Source of the DNA: Pseudomonas sp. HS6
Lineage (GTDB): Bacteria; Pseudomonadota; Gammaproteobacteria; Pseudomonadales; Pseudomonadaceae
Assembly (NCBI RefSeq): GCF_023375815.1
Contig: NZ_CP067412.1
Location: forward strand, 3,782,001 to 3,846,000
Direction of reading: 5' to 3'
Length of the DNA stretch: 64,000 nucleotides
A program made the translations under genes and the position numbers. Positions within the stretch are counted from its first letter, which is position 1. Every line of letters starts with the position of its first letter. Shown one piece after another: positions 8,546 through 17,575 of the stretch. A model generated the notes under the pieces. The model was given only the letters and a program-made list of their open reading frames with translations, was not told where the DNA came from and made no database searches.

Positions 8546-9169
8546 ATGCTGAAGATCTGGGGTCGCAAGAATTCGTCGAATGTTAGAAAACCGTTGTGGG
8601 CCGCCGAAGAACTCGGGCTGGCCTACGAGGCGATCGACGCCGGTGGCGCGTTCGGTGTGGTCGACACGCCTGAGTACCGGGCGATGAACCCGAACGGTCG
8701 AGTGCCGGTGATCGAAGACGACGGTTTCGTGTTGTGGGAATCCAACGCCATCGTCCGCTACCTGTTGGCCAGGCATGCGGCCAATACCTCTTGGTATCCG
8801 ACGGATCTGCAAACCCGCGCTACCGCCGACAAGTGGATGGACTGGACCACCTCCAGTTTCGCAGGCCCTTTCCGTACGGTGTTCTGGGGCGTTCTGCGCA
8901 CCCCGGCGGACAAGCAGGACTGGCCGGCGATTCATACCGCGATCAAGGAATGCGAAGGGTTACTGGCCATGGCCGATCAGGCCCTGAAAAACCAGCCGTA
9001 CCTATCCGGCAGTGAGATCGGCATGGGCGACATTCCGCTCGGCAGTTTCATTTATGCCTGGTTCGAGATGCCGATCGAACGCGCACCGATGCCTCATCTG
9101 GAGGCCTGGTACGCGCGACTGAAGCAGCGTCCGGCGTATCAGAAAGCCGTCATGACCGCGTTGACTTAA
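8546..9169 (+). CDS. Glutathione S-transferase family protein
   Basis: The 207-residue protein has the N-terminal thioredoxin-like GST domain (LKIWGRKNSSNVRKPLW with the candidate catalytic Ser near residue 11, cis-Pro in RVPVIED, glutathione-binding ESNAI) and an all-helical C-terminal domain ending MPHLEAWYARLKQRP. Such enzymes conjugate or reduce small electrophiles with glutathione. The start at 8546 is supported by GAGG upstream and by alignment to the usual GST N-terminus. It is probably cotranscribed with the transglutaminase-like gene. The specific substrate is not readable. Confidence 0.92.
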   Translation: MLKIWGRKNSSNVRKPLWAAEELGLAYEAIDAGGAFGVVDTPEYRAMNPNGRVPVIEDDGFVLWESNAIVRYLLARHAANTSWYPTDLQTRATADKWMDWTTSSFAGPFRTVFWGVLRTPADKQDWPAIHTAIKECEGLLAMADQALKNQPYLSGSEIGMGDIPLGSFIYAWFEMPIERAPMPHLEAWYARLKQRPAYQKAVMTALT

Positions 9170-9301
9170 TACCTACTATCGACACACTTGACTGTACTTG
9201 TGCGGCGGCGGCAAGCAACATTGCGCTCGAGCGCTGCGGTTGTCTCCCTCGCCGCCCGCCGTCATTCAGTCCTTTTTCTCTTCTTGGTGCGTAAATCCGA
9301 T

Positions 9302-10234
9302 ATGAGTTCCGCTCTGTCCATCCGGCAGCTAACCAAAACCTACGGCAACGGGTTCCAGGCCTTGAGTGGTATCGATCTGGACGTTGCCGAAGGTGACTTC
9401 TTCGCCTTGCTCGGCCCCAACGGCGCCGGCAAATCCACGACCATCGGCATTCTTTCGACCCTGGTGAACAAGACCAGCGGCACGGTGAATATCTTCGGTC
9501 ACGACCTGGACAAGAACCCCGCAGCGCTCAAGCGCTCGATTGGCGTGGTGCCTCAGGAATTCAACTTCAACCAGTTCGAAAAGACCTTCGACATCGTCGT
9601 GACCCAGGCAGGCTACTACGGCATTCCGGCGAAGATCGCCAAGGAACGCGCCGAACAGTACCTGACCCAGCTCGGCCTGTGGGACAAGCGCGATGTACCG
9701 TCGCGTTCGTTGTCCGGCGGCATGAAGCGCCGCTTGATGATTGCCCGCGCACTGGTGCACGAACCGCGTCTGCTGATCCTCGACGAGCCGACAGCCGGCG
9801 TGGATATCGAGTTGCGCCGTTCCATGTGGACGTTCCTCACCGAACTCAACCAGAAAGGCATCACCATCATCCTCACCACGCACTATCTGGAAGAGGCTGA
9901 GCAGCTGTGCCGCAACATTGGGATCATCGACCATGGCACCATCGTCGAGAACACCAGCATGCGTCAGTTGCTCGGGCAGCTGCATGTGGAAACTTTCCTG
10001 CTCGATCTGAAGAGCGATCTGTCGATGGCGCCGCAACTGGTCGGCTATCCGGCCCGTCTGGTCGATGCGCATACCCTGGAAGTCCAGGTCGACAAATCCA
10101 TGGGCATCACTGCGCTGTTCGGCCAACTGGCCCTGCAGAACATCGAAGTGCTGAGCCTGCGCAATAAAACCAATCGCCTCGAGGAGCTGTTCGTGTCCCT
10201 GGTGGAGAAAAATCTGTCGAAGGTGGCGGTATGA
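9302..10234 (+). CDS. ABC exporter ATP-binding protein (YadG-like)
   Basis: The 310-residue nucleotide-binding subunit has Walker A GPNGAGKST, Q-loop VVPQEFNFN, signature LSGGMKRR, Walker B LLILDEP and the H-loop in ILTTHYLEEAE. The C-terminal 80 residues resemble the extension of DrrA/YadG-type ATPases. It overlaps the permease gene by four bases (ATGA), so the two are made together and form an ABC-2 exporter. Substrate is unknown; relatives export drugs, lipids or polysaccharides. The start at 9302 gives the canonical N-terminus; the longer frame adds 38 residues of unlikely coding sequence. Confidence 0.93.
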   Translation: MSSALSIRQLTKTYGNGFQALSGIDLDVAEGDFFALLGPNGAGKSTTIGILSTLVNKTSGTVNIFGHDLDKNPAALKRSIGVVPQEFNFNQFEKTFDIVVTQAGYYGIPAKIAKERAEQYLTQLGLWDKRDVPSRSLSGGMKRRLMIARALVHEPRLLILDEPTAGVDIELRRSMWTFLTELNQKGITIILTTHYLEEAEQLCRNIGIIDHGTIVENTSMRQLLGQLHVETFLLDLKSDLSMAPQLVGYPARLVDAHTLEVQVDKSMGITALFGQLALQNIEVLSLRNKTNRLEELFVSLVEKNLSKVAV

Positions 10235-11010
10235 GTTCCGAACTTCGCCCCAACCTCGTCGCCCTCAACACCATCGTTTACCGCGAGGTCAAACGCTTCA
10301 CCCGGATCTGGCCGCAGACCCTGCTGCCGCCGGCGATCACCATGGTTCTGTACTTCGTGATCTTCGGCAACCTGATCGGCAAGCAGATTGGCGGCATGGG
10401 CGGCTTCACCTACATGGAGTACATCGTGCCGGGGCTGATCATGATGTCGGTGATCACCAACTCCTACGGCAACGTAGTGTCGAGTTTCTTCGGCAGCAAG
10501 TTCCAGCGCTCCATCGAAGAACTGATGGTGTCGCCGGTGTCGCCGCACACGATCCTGATTGGCTACACCTGTGGCGGCGTGCTGCGCGGCCTGATGGTCG
10601 GCGTCATCGTGACGATTTTGTCGATGTTCTTCACCAGCCTGCAGGTGCATCACCTGGGTATTACCGTGCTGGTCGTGGTGCTGACGGCGACGATTTTCTC
10701 GCTGCTGGGTTTCATCAACGCTGTGTTCGCACGAAACTTCGATGATATCTCGATCATCCCGACCTTCGTGCTGACTCCGCTGACCTACCTCGGTGGCGTG
10801 TTCTACTCGATTACCTTGCTGCCGCCGTTCTGGCAGACCGTGTCGCTGGCCAACCCGGTGCTGCACATGGTCAACGCCTTCCGTTACGGCATCCTCGGTG
10901 TGTCGGACATTCGCATTGGTATCGCGATCACCTTCATGCTGGTCGCCACCGTGGTGCTGTATGTCGGTTGCGCCCGGTTGCTGGTGAGTGGGCGCGGCAT
11001 GCGTACCTGA
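10231..11010 (+). CDS. ABC-2 type exporter permease (YadH-like)
   Basis: The 259-residue inner-membrane protein has about six hydrophobic segments and the ABC-2 signature region near GGVFYSITLLPPFWQ. It begins inside the stop region of the ATPase gene (ATGA overlap), and the pair matches the E. coli yadG-yadH arrangement in size and order. It is followed by a terminator, so the two genes form a closed unit. The exported substrate is not known. Confidence 0.92.
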   Translation: MSSELRPNLVALNTIVYREVKRFTRIWPQTLLPPAITMVLYFVIFGNLIGKQIGGMGGFTYMEYIVPGLIMMSVITNSYGNVVSSFFGSKFQRSIEELMVSPVSPHTILIGYTCGGVLRGLMVGVIVTILSMFFTSLQVHHLGITVLVVVLTATIFSLLGFINAVFARNFDDISIIPTFVLTPLTYLGGVFYSITLLPPFWQTVSLANPVLHMVNAFRYGILGVSDIRIGIAITFMLVATVVLYVGCARLLVSGRGMRT

Positions 11011-11028
11011 TTCACCCGGTGTTGCAAT

Positions 11029-11058
11029 AAAAACGGCCTCCCTTAGTGGAGGCCGTTT
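11029..11058. terminator. Bidirectional terminator between ABC permease and DUF2062 genes
   Basis: A 12 bp stem (AAAACGGCCTCC with its complement, loop CTTAGT) is flanked by A and T runs and can stop both convergent transcripts. Confidence 0.9.
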
Positions 11059-11063
11059 TGCAT

Positions 11064-11582
11064 TCACGACTGGCGACTTTTCTTGCGTCGCGCCCATTGC
11101 CGGGCCACCCACCAGCGCCAGTACATCATCACCACGCAGTAGGCGAGGGCCCCCAGCGCCAGCCCGACCACGACCGATCCCAGCAGGAACGGTTGCCACA
11201 AGGTCGAGAGCTCGCCGCTGATCCATTCCCAGGTCAATTCGTCGGGGAGTGTGCGGGCGGGAACATCCATCAACCAGGCGCCGGCCTGATAGGTGCAGAA
11301 GAACACCGCCGGCATGGTGATCGGATTGGTCAGCCAGACCAGGCTGACGGCGATCGGCATGTTGCCGCGCACCGTGACCGCCAGTGCGGCCGCCACCAGC
11401 ATCTGTGCCGGAATCGGTAGAAACGCCGCGAACAGGCCAACGGCCATGGCCCGGGCTACCGAGTGTCGGTTGAGGTGCCAGAGGTTCGGGTCATGCAGCA
11501 ATTTGCCGAGAAAGCGTAAGGATTTGTGTTCCCTGATGCTCGTCGGATCGGGCATGTAACGTTTGAATAAGCGCCGGGGCAT
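11064..11582 (-). CDS. DUF2062 domain membrane protein
   Basis: The 172-residue protein has the DUF2062 layout: a basic N-terminus, then RHSVARAMAVGLFAAFLPIP, a loop with WLTNPITMPAVF, and a second hydrophobic segment near the C-terminus (PFLLGSVVVGLALG). It ends with a very basic tail (RRKKS). It is predicted to be in the inner membrane; function is unknown. The ATG at 11582 is chosen over the 11744 start because upstream residues look non-coding and would run into the comEC control region. It is divergent from comEC, as in other pseudomonads. Confidence 0.88.
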   Translation of the reverse strand: MPRRLFKRYMPDPTSIREHKSLRFLGKLLHDPNLWHLNRHSVARAMAVGLFAAFLPIPAQMLVAAALAVTVRGNMPIAVSLVWLTNPITMPAVFFCTYQAGAWLMDVPARTLPDELTWEWISGELSTLWQPFLLGSVVVGLALGALAYCVVMMYWRWWVARQWARRKKSRQS

Positions 11583-11736
11583 AAGGCTTCTCGGTCGGTT
11601 AAGGCGGCAAGTATGTCTGGATTCTACGAACCGCCCATTCAGACTTTGTGACAATTGATAACGACGGCTGCGGCCAACACCCGCTATGCCTTGTGAGGGG
11701 AGACATTTCAGGAAAGTCCCAATCAAGGACGAGCGT

Positions 11737-13980
11737 ATGCGCACAGGGATGATGGCGCTGGCGGTCGGTCTGCTGGTTCCGGTTTTTTTGCCGGCGTTGC
11801 CGCCGGTCGGGTGGATGGTTTTGCTGCCGGTTGTGGCGCTGATGCTGTTGCCGTTTCGCAGCTATCCGCTGGCCTTTTTGCTGTTTGGCTTCACTTGGTC
11901 GTGTATGGGTGCGCAGTGGGCGCTGGATGATCGATTGCCATCGAAGCTTGACGGAGAGACACGCTGGGTCGAAGGGCGGGTGGTCGGTCTGCCGCAGAAT
12001 GGCGATGGAGTGGTGCGCTTTGAGCTGGCGGATGCCCGTTCGCGGCACGAGAAACTGCCATCGCTGATGCGTCTGGCGTGGTACGCCGGGCCACCGGTCA
12101 ACAGCGGTGAGCGCTGGCGGCTTGCGGTCAAACTCAAGCGTCCCGGCGGACTGCTCAATCCCGATGCCTTCGATTACGAGGCCTGGCTGTTGGCGCAACG
12201 CGTCGGCGCCACCGGCACGGTGAAGGACGGCCGTCGGCTGGCGGCGGCGCAATGGGCCTGGCGGGACAGCATCCGTCAGCGTCTGCTGGAAATGGATACC
12301 CAGGGCCGGGGCGCAGCACTGGCGGCACTGGTGTTGGGCGATGGTTCGGGGCTCAGTCGCGAGGACTGGCAGATCCTGCAGGACACTGGCACCGTGCATC
12401 TGCTGGTGATTTCCGGGCAACACATCGGTCTGTTGGCGGCGGTGATGTATGGGCTGGTCGCCGGGCTGGCGCGATTCGGCCTGTGGCCATTGCGTTGGCC
12501 ATGGCTGCCGTGGGCCTGTGGTCTGGCGTTCGCGGCGGCGCTGGGTTACGGCTTGCTGGCCGGGTTCGATGTGCCGGTGCGACGGGCCTGCGTGATGGTT
12601 GCGCTGGTGTTGCTGTGGCGATTGCGATTTCGCCATCTCGGTGCCTGGTGGCCGTTGTTGCTGGCCTTCAATGGGGTGTTGCTGATGGATCCGCTGGCCA
12701 GTCTGCGCCCGGGGTTGTGGTTGTCTTTCACAGCAGTGGCGGTGTTGATTTTCACGTTCGGCGGTCGTCTAGGGCCCTGGCGCTGGTGGCAGACCTGGAC
12801 GCGGGCGCAATGGTTGATCGCAATCGGTCTGTGCCCGGTGTTGCTGATTCTGGGATTACCGATCAGCCTCAGCGGGCCGCTGGCCAATCTGCTGGCGGTG
12901 CCGTGGATCAGTTTTGCGGTACTCCCGCCGGCGTTGCTTGGCACGTTGTTGCTGCCGATTCCCTATGTCGGCGAAGGTCTATTGTGGCTGGCCGGCGGGC
13001 TGGTCGATGGATTGTTCCGAGCTCTGGCCCTGATTGCCGGGCGTTGGCCGGCATGGGTTGCGGCATCGATGCCGGGTTGGATACTGGCGCTGGGCTGCAT
13101 CGGTGCCGTGCTGTTATTACTGCCCCGAGGCGCTCCGTTGCGTCCCTTGGGCTGGCCGTTGCTGCTGGTGCTGGCATTTCCTCCCCGGGAGCGGCTGGCC
13201 GAAGGCGTGGCGGATGTCTGGCAGCTCGACGTCGGCCAGGGGCTGGCGATTCTGATCCGCACTCGCCATCACACATTGCTGTACGACAGTGGCCCGCGCT
13301 TCGGTGACTTCGACGTCGGTGAGCGGGTGGTGCTGCCGGCCTTGCACAAGCTGGGCGTTGAGCGACTCGACCTGATGCTGCTCAGCCATGCTGACGCTGA
13401 CCATGCCGGTGGGGCGTTGGCCGTGGCAAAGGGCTTGCCGGTCGGTCGGGTGATCAGCGGCGATCCGCCGGGGCTGCCTGAAGTGCTGAACGCCGAGACC
13501 TGTGACAGCGGTCGGCAATGGCAGTGGGATGGTGTTTCCTTTCATCTATGGCAATGGGCTGGTGCCCAGGACAGCAACCAGCGCTCCTGTGTCCTGCAGA
13601 TCGACGCCAACGGTGAACGTTTGCTGCTGACCGGCGATATCGACACCGCTGCCGAACGGGATCTGCTCAACAGCGCGTTGGCGGTTCCGACTCATTGGCT
13701 GCAAGCCCCACACCATGGCAGTCGCAGTTCCTCATCGATGGCGTTGCTCAAGGTTTTGCAGCCCCGGGACGTGCTGATTTCCCGGGGTCAGGGCAACTCG
13801 TTCGGGCATCCGCATCCGACGGTCATCGCCCGTTACCGCAAGCTGGGTCTGCGCATCCACGACAGCGCTGAGCACGGTGCCATTCATCTGCAACTGGGCA
13901 GATTCCAGCCGGCCCGGTCGATGCGTCAGCAACGCCGGTTCTGGCGCGACCCGCCGTTGCCGGGGGCGGAGTACCGTTGA
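11737..13980 (+). CDS. comEC: DNA internalization / competence protein ComEC (Rec2)
   Basis: The 747-residue protein has an N-terminal membrane region with a DUF4131-like segment, a central competence domain with many transmembrane helices (HLLVISGQHIGLLAAVMYG is the typical entry), and a C-terminal metallo-beta-lactamase-like domain (LSHADADHAGG, TGDIDTAAE, PHHGSRSSS). ComEC forms the inner-membrane channel for incoming single-stranded DNA. The length is near that of the P. aeruginosa protein. The start at 11737 removes a short upstream extension of doubtful coding. The exbBD-lpxK operon follows 89 bases later. Confidence 0.95.
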   Translation: MRTGMMALAVGLLVPVFLPALPPVGWMVLLPVVALMLLPFRSYPLAFLLFGFTWSCMGAQWALDDRLPSKLDGETRWVEGRVVGLPQNGDGVVRFELADARSRHEKLPSLMRLAWYAGPPVNSGERWRLAVKLKRPGGLLNPDAFDYEAWLLAQRVGATGTVKDGRRLAAAQWAWRDSIRQRLLEMDTQGRGAALAALVLGDGSGLSREDWQILQDTGTVHLLVISGQHIGLLAAVMYGLVAGLARFGLWPLRWPWLPWACGLAFAAALGYGLLAGFDVPVRRACVMVALVLLWRLRFRHLGAWWPLLLAFNGVLLMDPLASLRPGLWLSFTAVAVLIFTFGGRLGPWRWWQTWTRAQWLIAIGLCPVLLILGLPISLSGPLANLLAVPWISFAVLPPALLGTLLLPIPYVGEGLLWLAGGLVDGLFRALALIAGRWPAWVAASMPGWILALGCIGAVLLLLPRGAPLRPLGWPLLLVLAFPPRERLAEGVADVWQLDVGQGLAILIRTRHHTLLYDSGPRFGDFDVGERVVLPALHKLGVERLDLMLLSHADADHAGGALAVAKGLPVGRVISGDPPGLPEVLNAETCDSGRQWQWDGVSFHLWQWAGAQDSNQRSCVLQIDANGERLLLTGDIDTAAERDLLNSALAVPTHWLQAPHHGSRSSSSMALLKVLQPRDVLISRGQGNSFGHPHPTVIARYRKLGLRIHDSAEHGAIHLQLGRFQPARSMRQQRRFWRDPPLPGAEYR

Positions 13981-14069
13981 GCACAGGCAGCGCACGGTCG
14001 TCGGGGCGACGGGTCTTTATCGCGAACCGGTATGGTAAAGTGGCGCACTTTTTCGAGGGGGCTGTCACT

Positions 14070-14705
14070 GTGTGGGAATTGGTCAAATCCGGCGGCTGGA
14101 TGATGTTGCCGATCATTCTGAGTTCCATCGCCGCCATGGCGATCGTCGCCGAGCGCCTGTGGACCCTGCGCGCCAGTCGCGTCACCCCCGAGCATCTGCT
14201 GGGTCAGGTCTGGGTCTGGATCAAGGACAAGCAGCTCAACAAGGAAAAACTCAAGGAATTGCGCGCCAACTCGCCGCTGGGTGAAATCCTCGCCGCTGGC
14301 CTGGCCAACTCTAAGCATGGTCGCGAGATCATGAAAGAGTGCATTGAAGAAGCCGCTGCCCGGGTCATCCACGAGCTGGAACGCTACGTCAACGCGCTGG
14401 GCACCATCGCCGCGATGTCGCCGTTGCTGGGGCTGTTGGGCACGGTGCTGGGCATGATCGACATTTTCAGCGCCTTCACCGGTTCCGGCATGACCACCAA
14501 CGCTTCGGTATTGGCCGGTGGTATCTCCAAGGCGCTGATCACCACGGCGGCGGGCCTGATGGTCGGTATTCCGGCGGTGTTCTTCCACCGTTTCCTGCAA
14601 CGCCGCATCGATGAACTGGTGGTGGGCATGGAACAGGAAGCGATCAAACTGGTGGAAGTGGTGCAGGGCGACCGTGACGTCGATCTGGCCGGGGGCAAAG
14701 CGTGA
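14070..14705 (+). CDS. exbB: ExbB/TolQ-family proton channel subunit
   Basis: The 211-residue MotA/TolQ/ExbB-type protein has a first membrane helix (MMLPIILSSIAAMAIVAE), a large cytoplasmic loop, and two further helices (AAMSPLLGLLGTVLGMI and AAGLMVGIPAVFFHRF). With ExbD it couples the proton motive force to an outer-membrane task, usually via TonB. The GTG at 14070 is used because GAGGGG lies just upstream and the product then matches the known VWELVKSGGW start; the longer frame begins inside comEC. It overlaps exbD by four bases. Location before lpxK is characteristic of Pseudomonas, where E. coli has msbA. Confidence 0.95.
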   Translation: MWELVKSGGWMMLPIILSSIAAMAIVAERLWTLRASRVTPEHLLGQVWVWIKDKQLNKEKLKELRANSPLGEILAAGLANSKHGREIMKECIEEAAARVIHELERYVNALGTIAAMSPLLGLLGTVLGMIDIFSAFTGSGMTTNASVLAGGISKALITTAAGLMVGIPAVFFHRFLQRRIDELVVGMEQEAIKLVEVVQGDRDVDLAGGKA

Positions 14706-15130
14706 AATTCCGTCGCAAACCCCGGGAAACGATCGACATTAACCTCGCGTCGCTGATTGACGTGGTGTTCATTCTGTTGCTGTTTTTCGTCGTGACCACC
14801 ACCTTCACCCGCGAAACCCAGTTGCGTGTCGACCTGCCGGAAGCGGTCAGCGGCTCGCCGGCCGAGGATCAGCAGGTCAAGCAATTGGACGTGGCCATCA
14901 GCGCTGAAGGCGTGTTTTCGGTGAACAACAAGATTCTGCCGAAGAACGACCTGGCGACCCTGATGGAAGCCATGCAGAAAGAAGCCAACGGTGACACCAA
15001 CATGCCGTTGTCGATCAGTGCCGATGGCAAGACTCAGCACCAATCCGTGATCACCGCCATGGACGCGGCCGGCAAGCTCGGTTTCAGCCATTTGCGCATG
15101 ACCACGGTCGAGGCGGCGCCCAAATCCTGA
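14702..15130 (+). CDS. exbD: ExbD/TolR-family biopolymer transport protein
   Basis: The 142-residue protein has one N-terminal membrane helix with the conserved Asp in [12 protein letters not shown] (D20) that takes part in proton conduction, followed by a periplasmic domain ending in [13 protein letters not shown] low-complexity sequence. It starts with GTG overlapping the exbB stop and ends overlapping lpxK by one base, so expression is translationally coupled along the envelope operon. Confidence 0.95.
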   Translation: MKFRRKPRETIDINLASLIDVVFILLLFFVVTTTFTRETQLRVDLPEAVSGSPAEDQQVKQLDVAISAEGVFSVNNKILPKNDLATLMEAMQKEANGDTNMPLSISADGKTQHQSVITAMDAAGKLGFSHLRMTTVEAAPKS

Positions 15131-16140
15131 TGGCCATGTCCGATCGTCTGCTCGCTGCGTGGTACGAGGGGCACCCGGCCCTGACGCTGTTGCGGCCGCT
15201 GGAGTGGCTGTACCGCCGCGTCGTGGCCGGCAAGCGTCAGCGTTTTCTCGATGGTGAAGGCGAAATCTATCAGTCGCCGGTGCCGGTGATCGTGGTCGGC
15301 AACATCACCGTTGGCGGCACCGGCAAGACGCCGATGATTCTGTGGCTGATCGAACACTGCCGGCGCAGCGGGCTGCGGGTCGGTGTGGTCAGTCGCGGTT
15401 ACGGCGCCAAGCCGCCGCAGTTGCCATGGCGTGTTGAAGCCGATCAAGGTGCCGACATTGCTGGCGACGAACCGTTGCTGATCGTTCAGCGTACCGGTGT
15501 GCCGCTGATGATCGACCCGAATCGTGGCGCCGCCGTCAAAGCCTTGCTGGCCAGTGAGCCGCTGGACCTGATCCTGTCCGATGACGGCATGCAGCATTAT
15601 CGTCTCGCGCGTGACCTTGAGCTGGTGCTGATCGACGCCGCCCGAGGTCTGGGCAACAAACGCTGCCTGCCTGCCGGCCCCCTGCGTGAACCGATCGAGC
15701 GCCTGCAAAGCGTCGATGGCGTACTGTTCAACGGCGCCCCTGAGGATCGTGACGGCGGTTTCGCCTTCCGTCTGCAACCCACGGCGCTGGTCAATCTGCT
15801 CAGCGGCGAACGCCGGCCCCTCGATCACTTTCCGCCCGGTCAGGCACTGCACGCAGTCGCCGGGATCGGCAATCCGCAACGTTTCTTCAATACCCTCGAA
15901 GCGCTAGACTGGCGGCCTGTGCCCCACGCGTTTGCCGACCACGCCGAATACAGCGTGCAGGCCTTGAGTTTCACGCCGTCATTGCCATTGGTGATGACCG
16001 AAAAGGACGCGGTGAAGTGCCGCGCCTTCGCTGCCGCCGACTGGTGGTACCTGGCGGTCGATGCCGTGCCGTCGCCGGCCTTCGTGGCCTGGTTCGACAC
16101 GCAACTGATGCGCCTGTTGCCGGATCGTCTTTTGCCTTAA
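15130..16140 (+). CDS. lpxK: Tetraacyldisaccharide 4'-kinase LpxK
   Basis: The 336-residue membrane-associated kinase phosphorylates the lipid A disaccharide at the 4' position. The P-loop [13 protein letters not shown] lies near residues 56-68, and [10 protein letters not shown] carries the conserved acidic and His residues. The ATG at 15130 overlaps the exbD stop (TGATG); ATG at 15136 is an alternative. It is followed by the ycaR-type gene and kdsB, as in most Gammaproteobacteria. Confidence 0.96.
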   Translation: MAMSDRLLAAWYEGHPALTLLRPLEWLYRRVVAGKRQRFLDGEGEIYQSPVPVIVVGNITVGGTGKTPMILWLIEHCRRSGLRVGVVSRGYGAKPPQLPWRVEADQGADIAGDEPLLIVQRTGVPLMIDPNRGAAVKALLASEPLDLILSDDGMQHYRLARDLELVLIDAARGLGNKRCLPAGPLREPIERLQSVDGVLFNGAPEDRDGGFAFRLQPTALVNLLSGERRPLDHFPPGQALHAVAGIGNPQRFFNTLEALDWRPVPHAFADHAEYSVQALSFTPSLPLVMTEKDAVKCRAFAAADWWYLAVDAVPSPAFVAWFDTQLMRLLPDRLLP

Positions 16141-16164
16141 ACCGTTTTTATCCAGGGAATGTTC

Positions 16165-16350
16165 ATGGACACCAAATTGCTCGACATCCTCGCCTGCCCG
16201 ATCTGCAAAGGCCCGCTCAAGCTCAGCGCCGACAAGACCGAACTGATCAGCAAGGGCGCCGGCCTGGCGTACCCGATCCGTGACGGCATCCCGGTCATGC
16301 TGGAAAGCGAAGCCCGCACCCTGACCACCGACGAGCGTCTGGATAAATGA
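16165..16350 (+). CDS. ycaR: Trm112/YcaR-family small zinc-ribbon-like protein
   Basis: The 61-residue protein begins [18 protein letters not shown], with the Cys pair C11-x2-C14 of a half zinc ribbon and a C-terminal [11 protein letters not shown]. The family is conserved between lpxK and kdsB; its precise role is not established. The start at 16165 is preferred to the in-frame ATG two codons earlier, based on homologue N-termini and AGGGA spacing. It overlaps kdsB by four bases. Confidence 0.92.
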   Translation: MDTKLLDILACPICKGPLKLSADKTELISKGAGLAYPIRDGIPVMLESEARTLTTDERLDK

Positions 16351-17111
16351 CCACAGCCTTCACCGTTGTCATCCCGTCGCGCTACGCCTCGACCCGTCTG
16401 CCGGGCAAACCGCTGCTGGACATCGCCGGCAAGCCGATGATCCAGCACGTCTGGGAACAGGCGAGCAAAAGCAGCGCCAGCCGTGTGGTCGTGGCCACCG
16501 ACGATGCGCGCATCGTCGAGGCCTGCAAGGCCTTCGGCGCCGAAGTGGTGCTGACCCGTGAAGATCACAACTCCGGCACCGACCGCCTGGCGGAAGTGGC
16601 TGCGAAGCTGGGCCTTGAGCCGGATGCCATCGTGGTCAACGTGCAGGGTGACGAACCGCTGATCCCGCCAAGCGTGATCGATCAGGTCGCCGCTAATCTT
16701 GCGGCCCACACCGAGGCGCGCATGGCCACCCTGGCCGAGCCGATCGAGGACGTGGAAACCCTGTTCAACCCGAACGTGGTCAAGGTCGTCAGCGACCTCA
16801 ACGGTCTGGCGCTGACCTTCAGTCGTGCGACGTTGCCGTGGGCTCGCGATGCGTTCGCCAAGACCCGCGACGTGCTGCCGGAAGGCGTGCCGTATCGCCG
16901 CCACATCGGCATCTATGCCTACCGCGCAGGCTTCCTCCAGGACTTCGTGAGCTGGGGCCCGTGCTGGCTGGAAAACACCGAATCCCTCGAACAGTTGCGT
17001 GCCCTGTGGCACGGCGTGCGGATTCATGTGGCTGACGCGTTGATCGCGCCGCCGACCGGGGTCGACACCGCCGAAGACCTCGAGCGCGTCCGTCGCCTGT
17101 TGGAGGCCTGA
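16347..17111 (+). CDS. kdsB: 3-deoxy-manno-octulosonate cytidylyltransferase KdsB
   Basis: The 254-residue enzyme activates KDO with CTP to give CMP-KDO for LPS inner-core assembly. The nucleotide-binding signature [15 protein letters not shown] is at residues 9-23, with NVQGDEPLI for metal binding and HIGIYAYR further on. Length matches the family. It is cotranscribed between ycaR and the phosphatase gene, with four- and one-base overlaps. Confidence 0.97.
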   Translation: MTTAFTVVIPSRYASTRLPGKPLLDIAGKPMIQHVWEQASKSSASRVVVATDDARIVEACKAFGAEVVLTREDHNSGTDRLAEVAAKLGLEPDAIVVNVQGDEPLIPPSVIDQVAANLAAHTEARMATLAEPIEDVETLFNPNVVKVVSDLNGLALTFSRATLPWARDAFAKTRDVLPEGVPYRRHIGIYAYRAGFLQDFVSWGPCWLENTESLEQLRALWHGVRIHVADALIAPPTGVDTAEDLERVRRLLEA

Positions 17112-17575
17112 TGCGCGTTCTGTTCGTGTGCCTGGGCAACATCTGCCGTTCGCCCACCGCCGAAGGCGTGTTGCGCGCAAAATTGCGTGAGGCCGGATTG
17201 GCGGCTCAGGTCGAAGTGGCCTCCGCCGGCACCGGCGACTGGCACGTCGGAAATCCACCGGACAAGCGCAGTCAGGCAGCAGCCAAACTGCGTGGCTATG
17301 ACCTGTCGGCGCAACGCGCTCAGCAGGTCAGCCGCGCCGATTTCGCCAGCTACGACCTGATCCTCGCCATGGACAACAGCAACCTGCGCAACCTCAAGGC
17401 CTTGCAACCGTCCACCGGCAAGGCTGAGCTGGACTTGTTCCTGCGCCGCTATGAAGGCGAAGTCGATGAAGTGCCGGATCCGTATTACGACGGCGATCAG
17501 GGGTTCGAGCAGGTGTTGGATCTGATCGAGCGCGCCTGCGACCGGTTGCTGATTGAAGTGAAGGGCCGGTTATGA
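17111..17575 (+). CDS. Low-molecular-weight protein-tyrosine phosphatase
   Basis: The 154-residue enzyme shows the LMW-PTP active site VCLGNICRSPTAEG (nucleophile C7, Arg13) and the general-acid loop DPYYDG near residue 118. Substrates are phosphotyrosine proteins, often polysaccharide-export tyrosine kinases, but no such kinase is encoded nearby. It begins one base into the kdsB stop and overlaps murB by four bases, so its presence in the envelope operon is structural and conserved in pseudomonads. Confidence 0.94.
   Translation: MRVLFVCLGNICRSPTAEGVLRAKLREAGLAAQVEVASAGTGDWHVGNPPDKRSQAAAKLRGYDLSAQRAQQVSRADFASYDLILAMDNSNLRNLKALQPSTGKAELDLFLRRYEGEVDEVPDPYYDGDQGFEQVLDLIERACDRLLIEVKGRL

Noticed and set aside
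12252..13307. 351-codon frame inside comEC in another frame
   Set aside because: Gly/Ala/Arg-rich out-of-frame translation of the ComEC membrane region.
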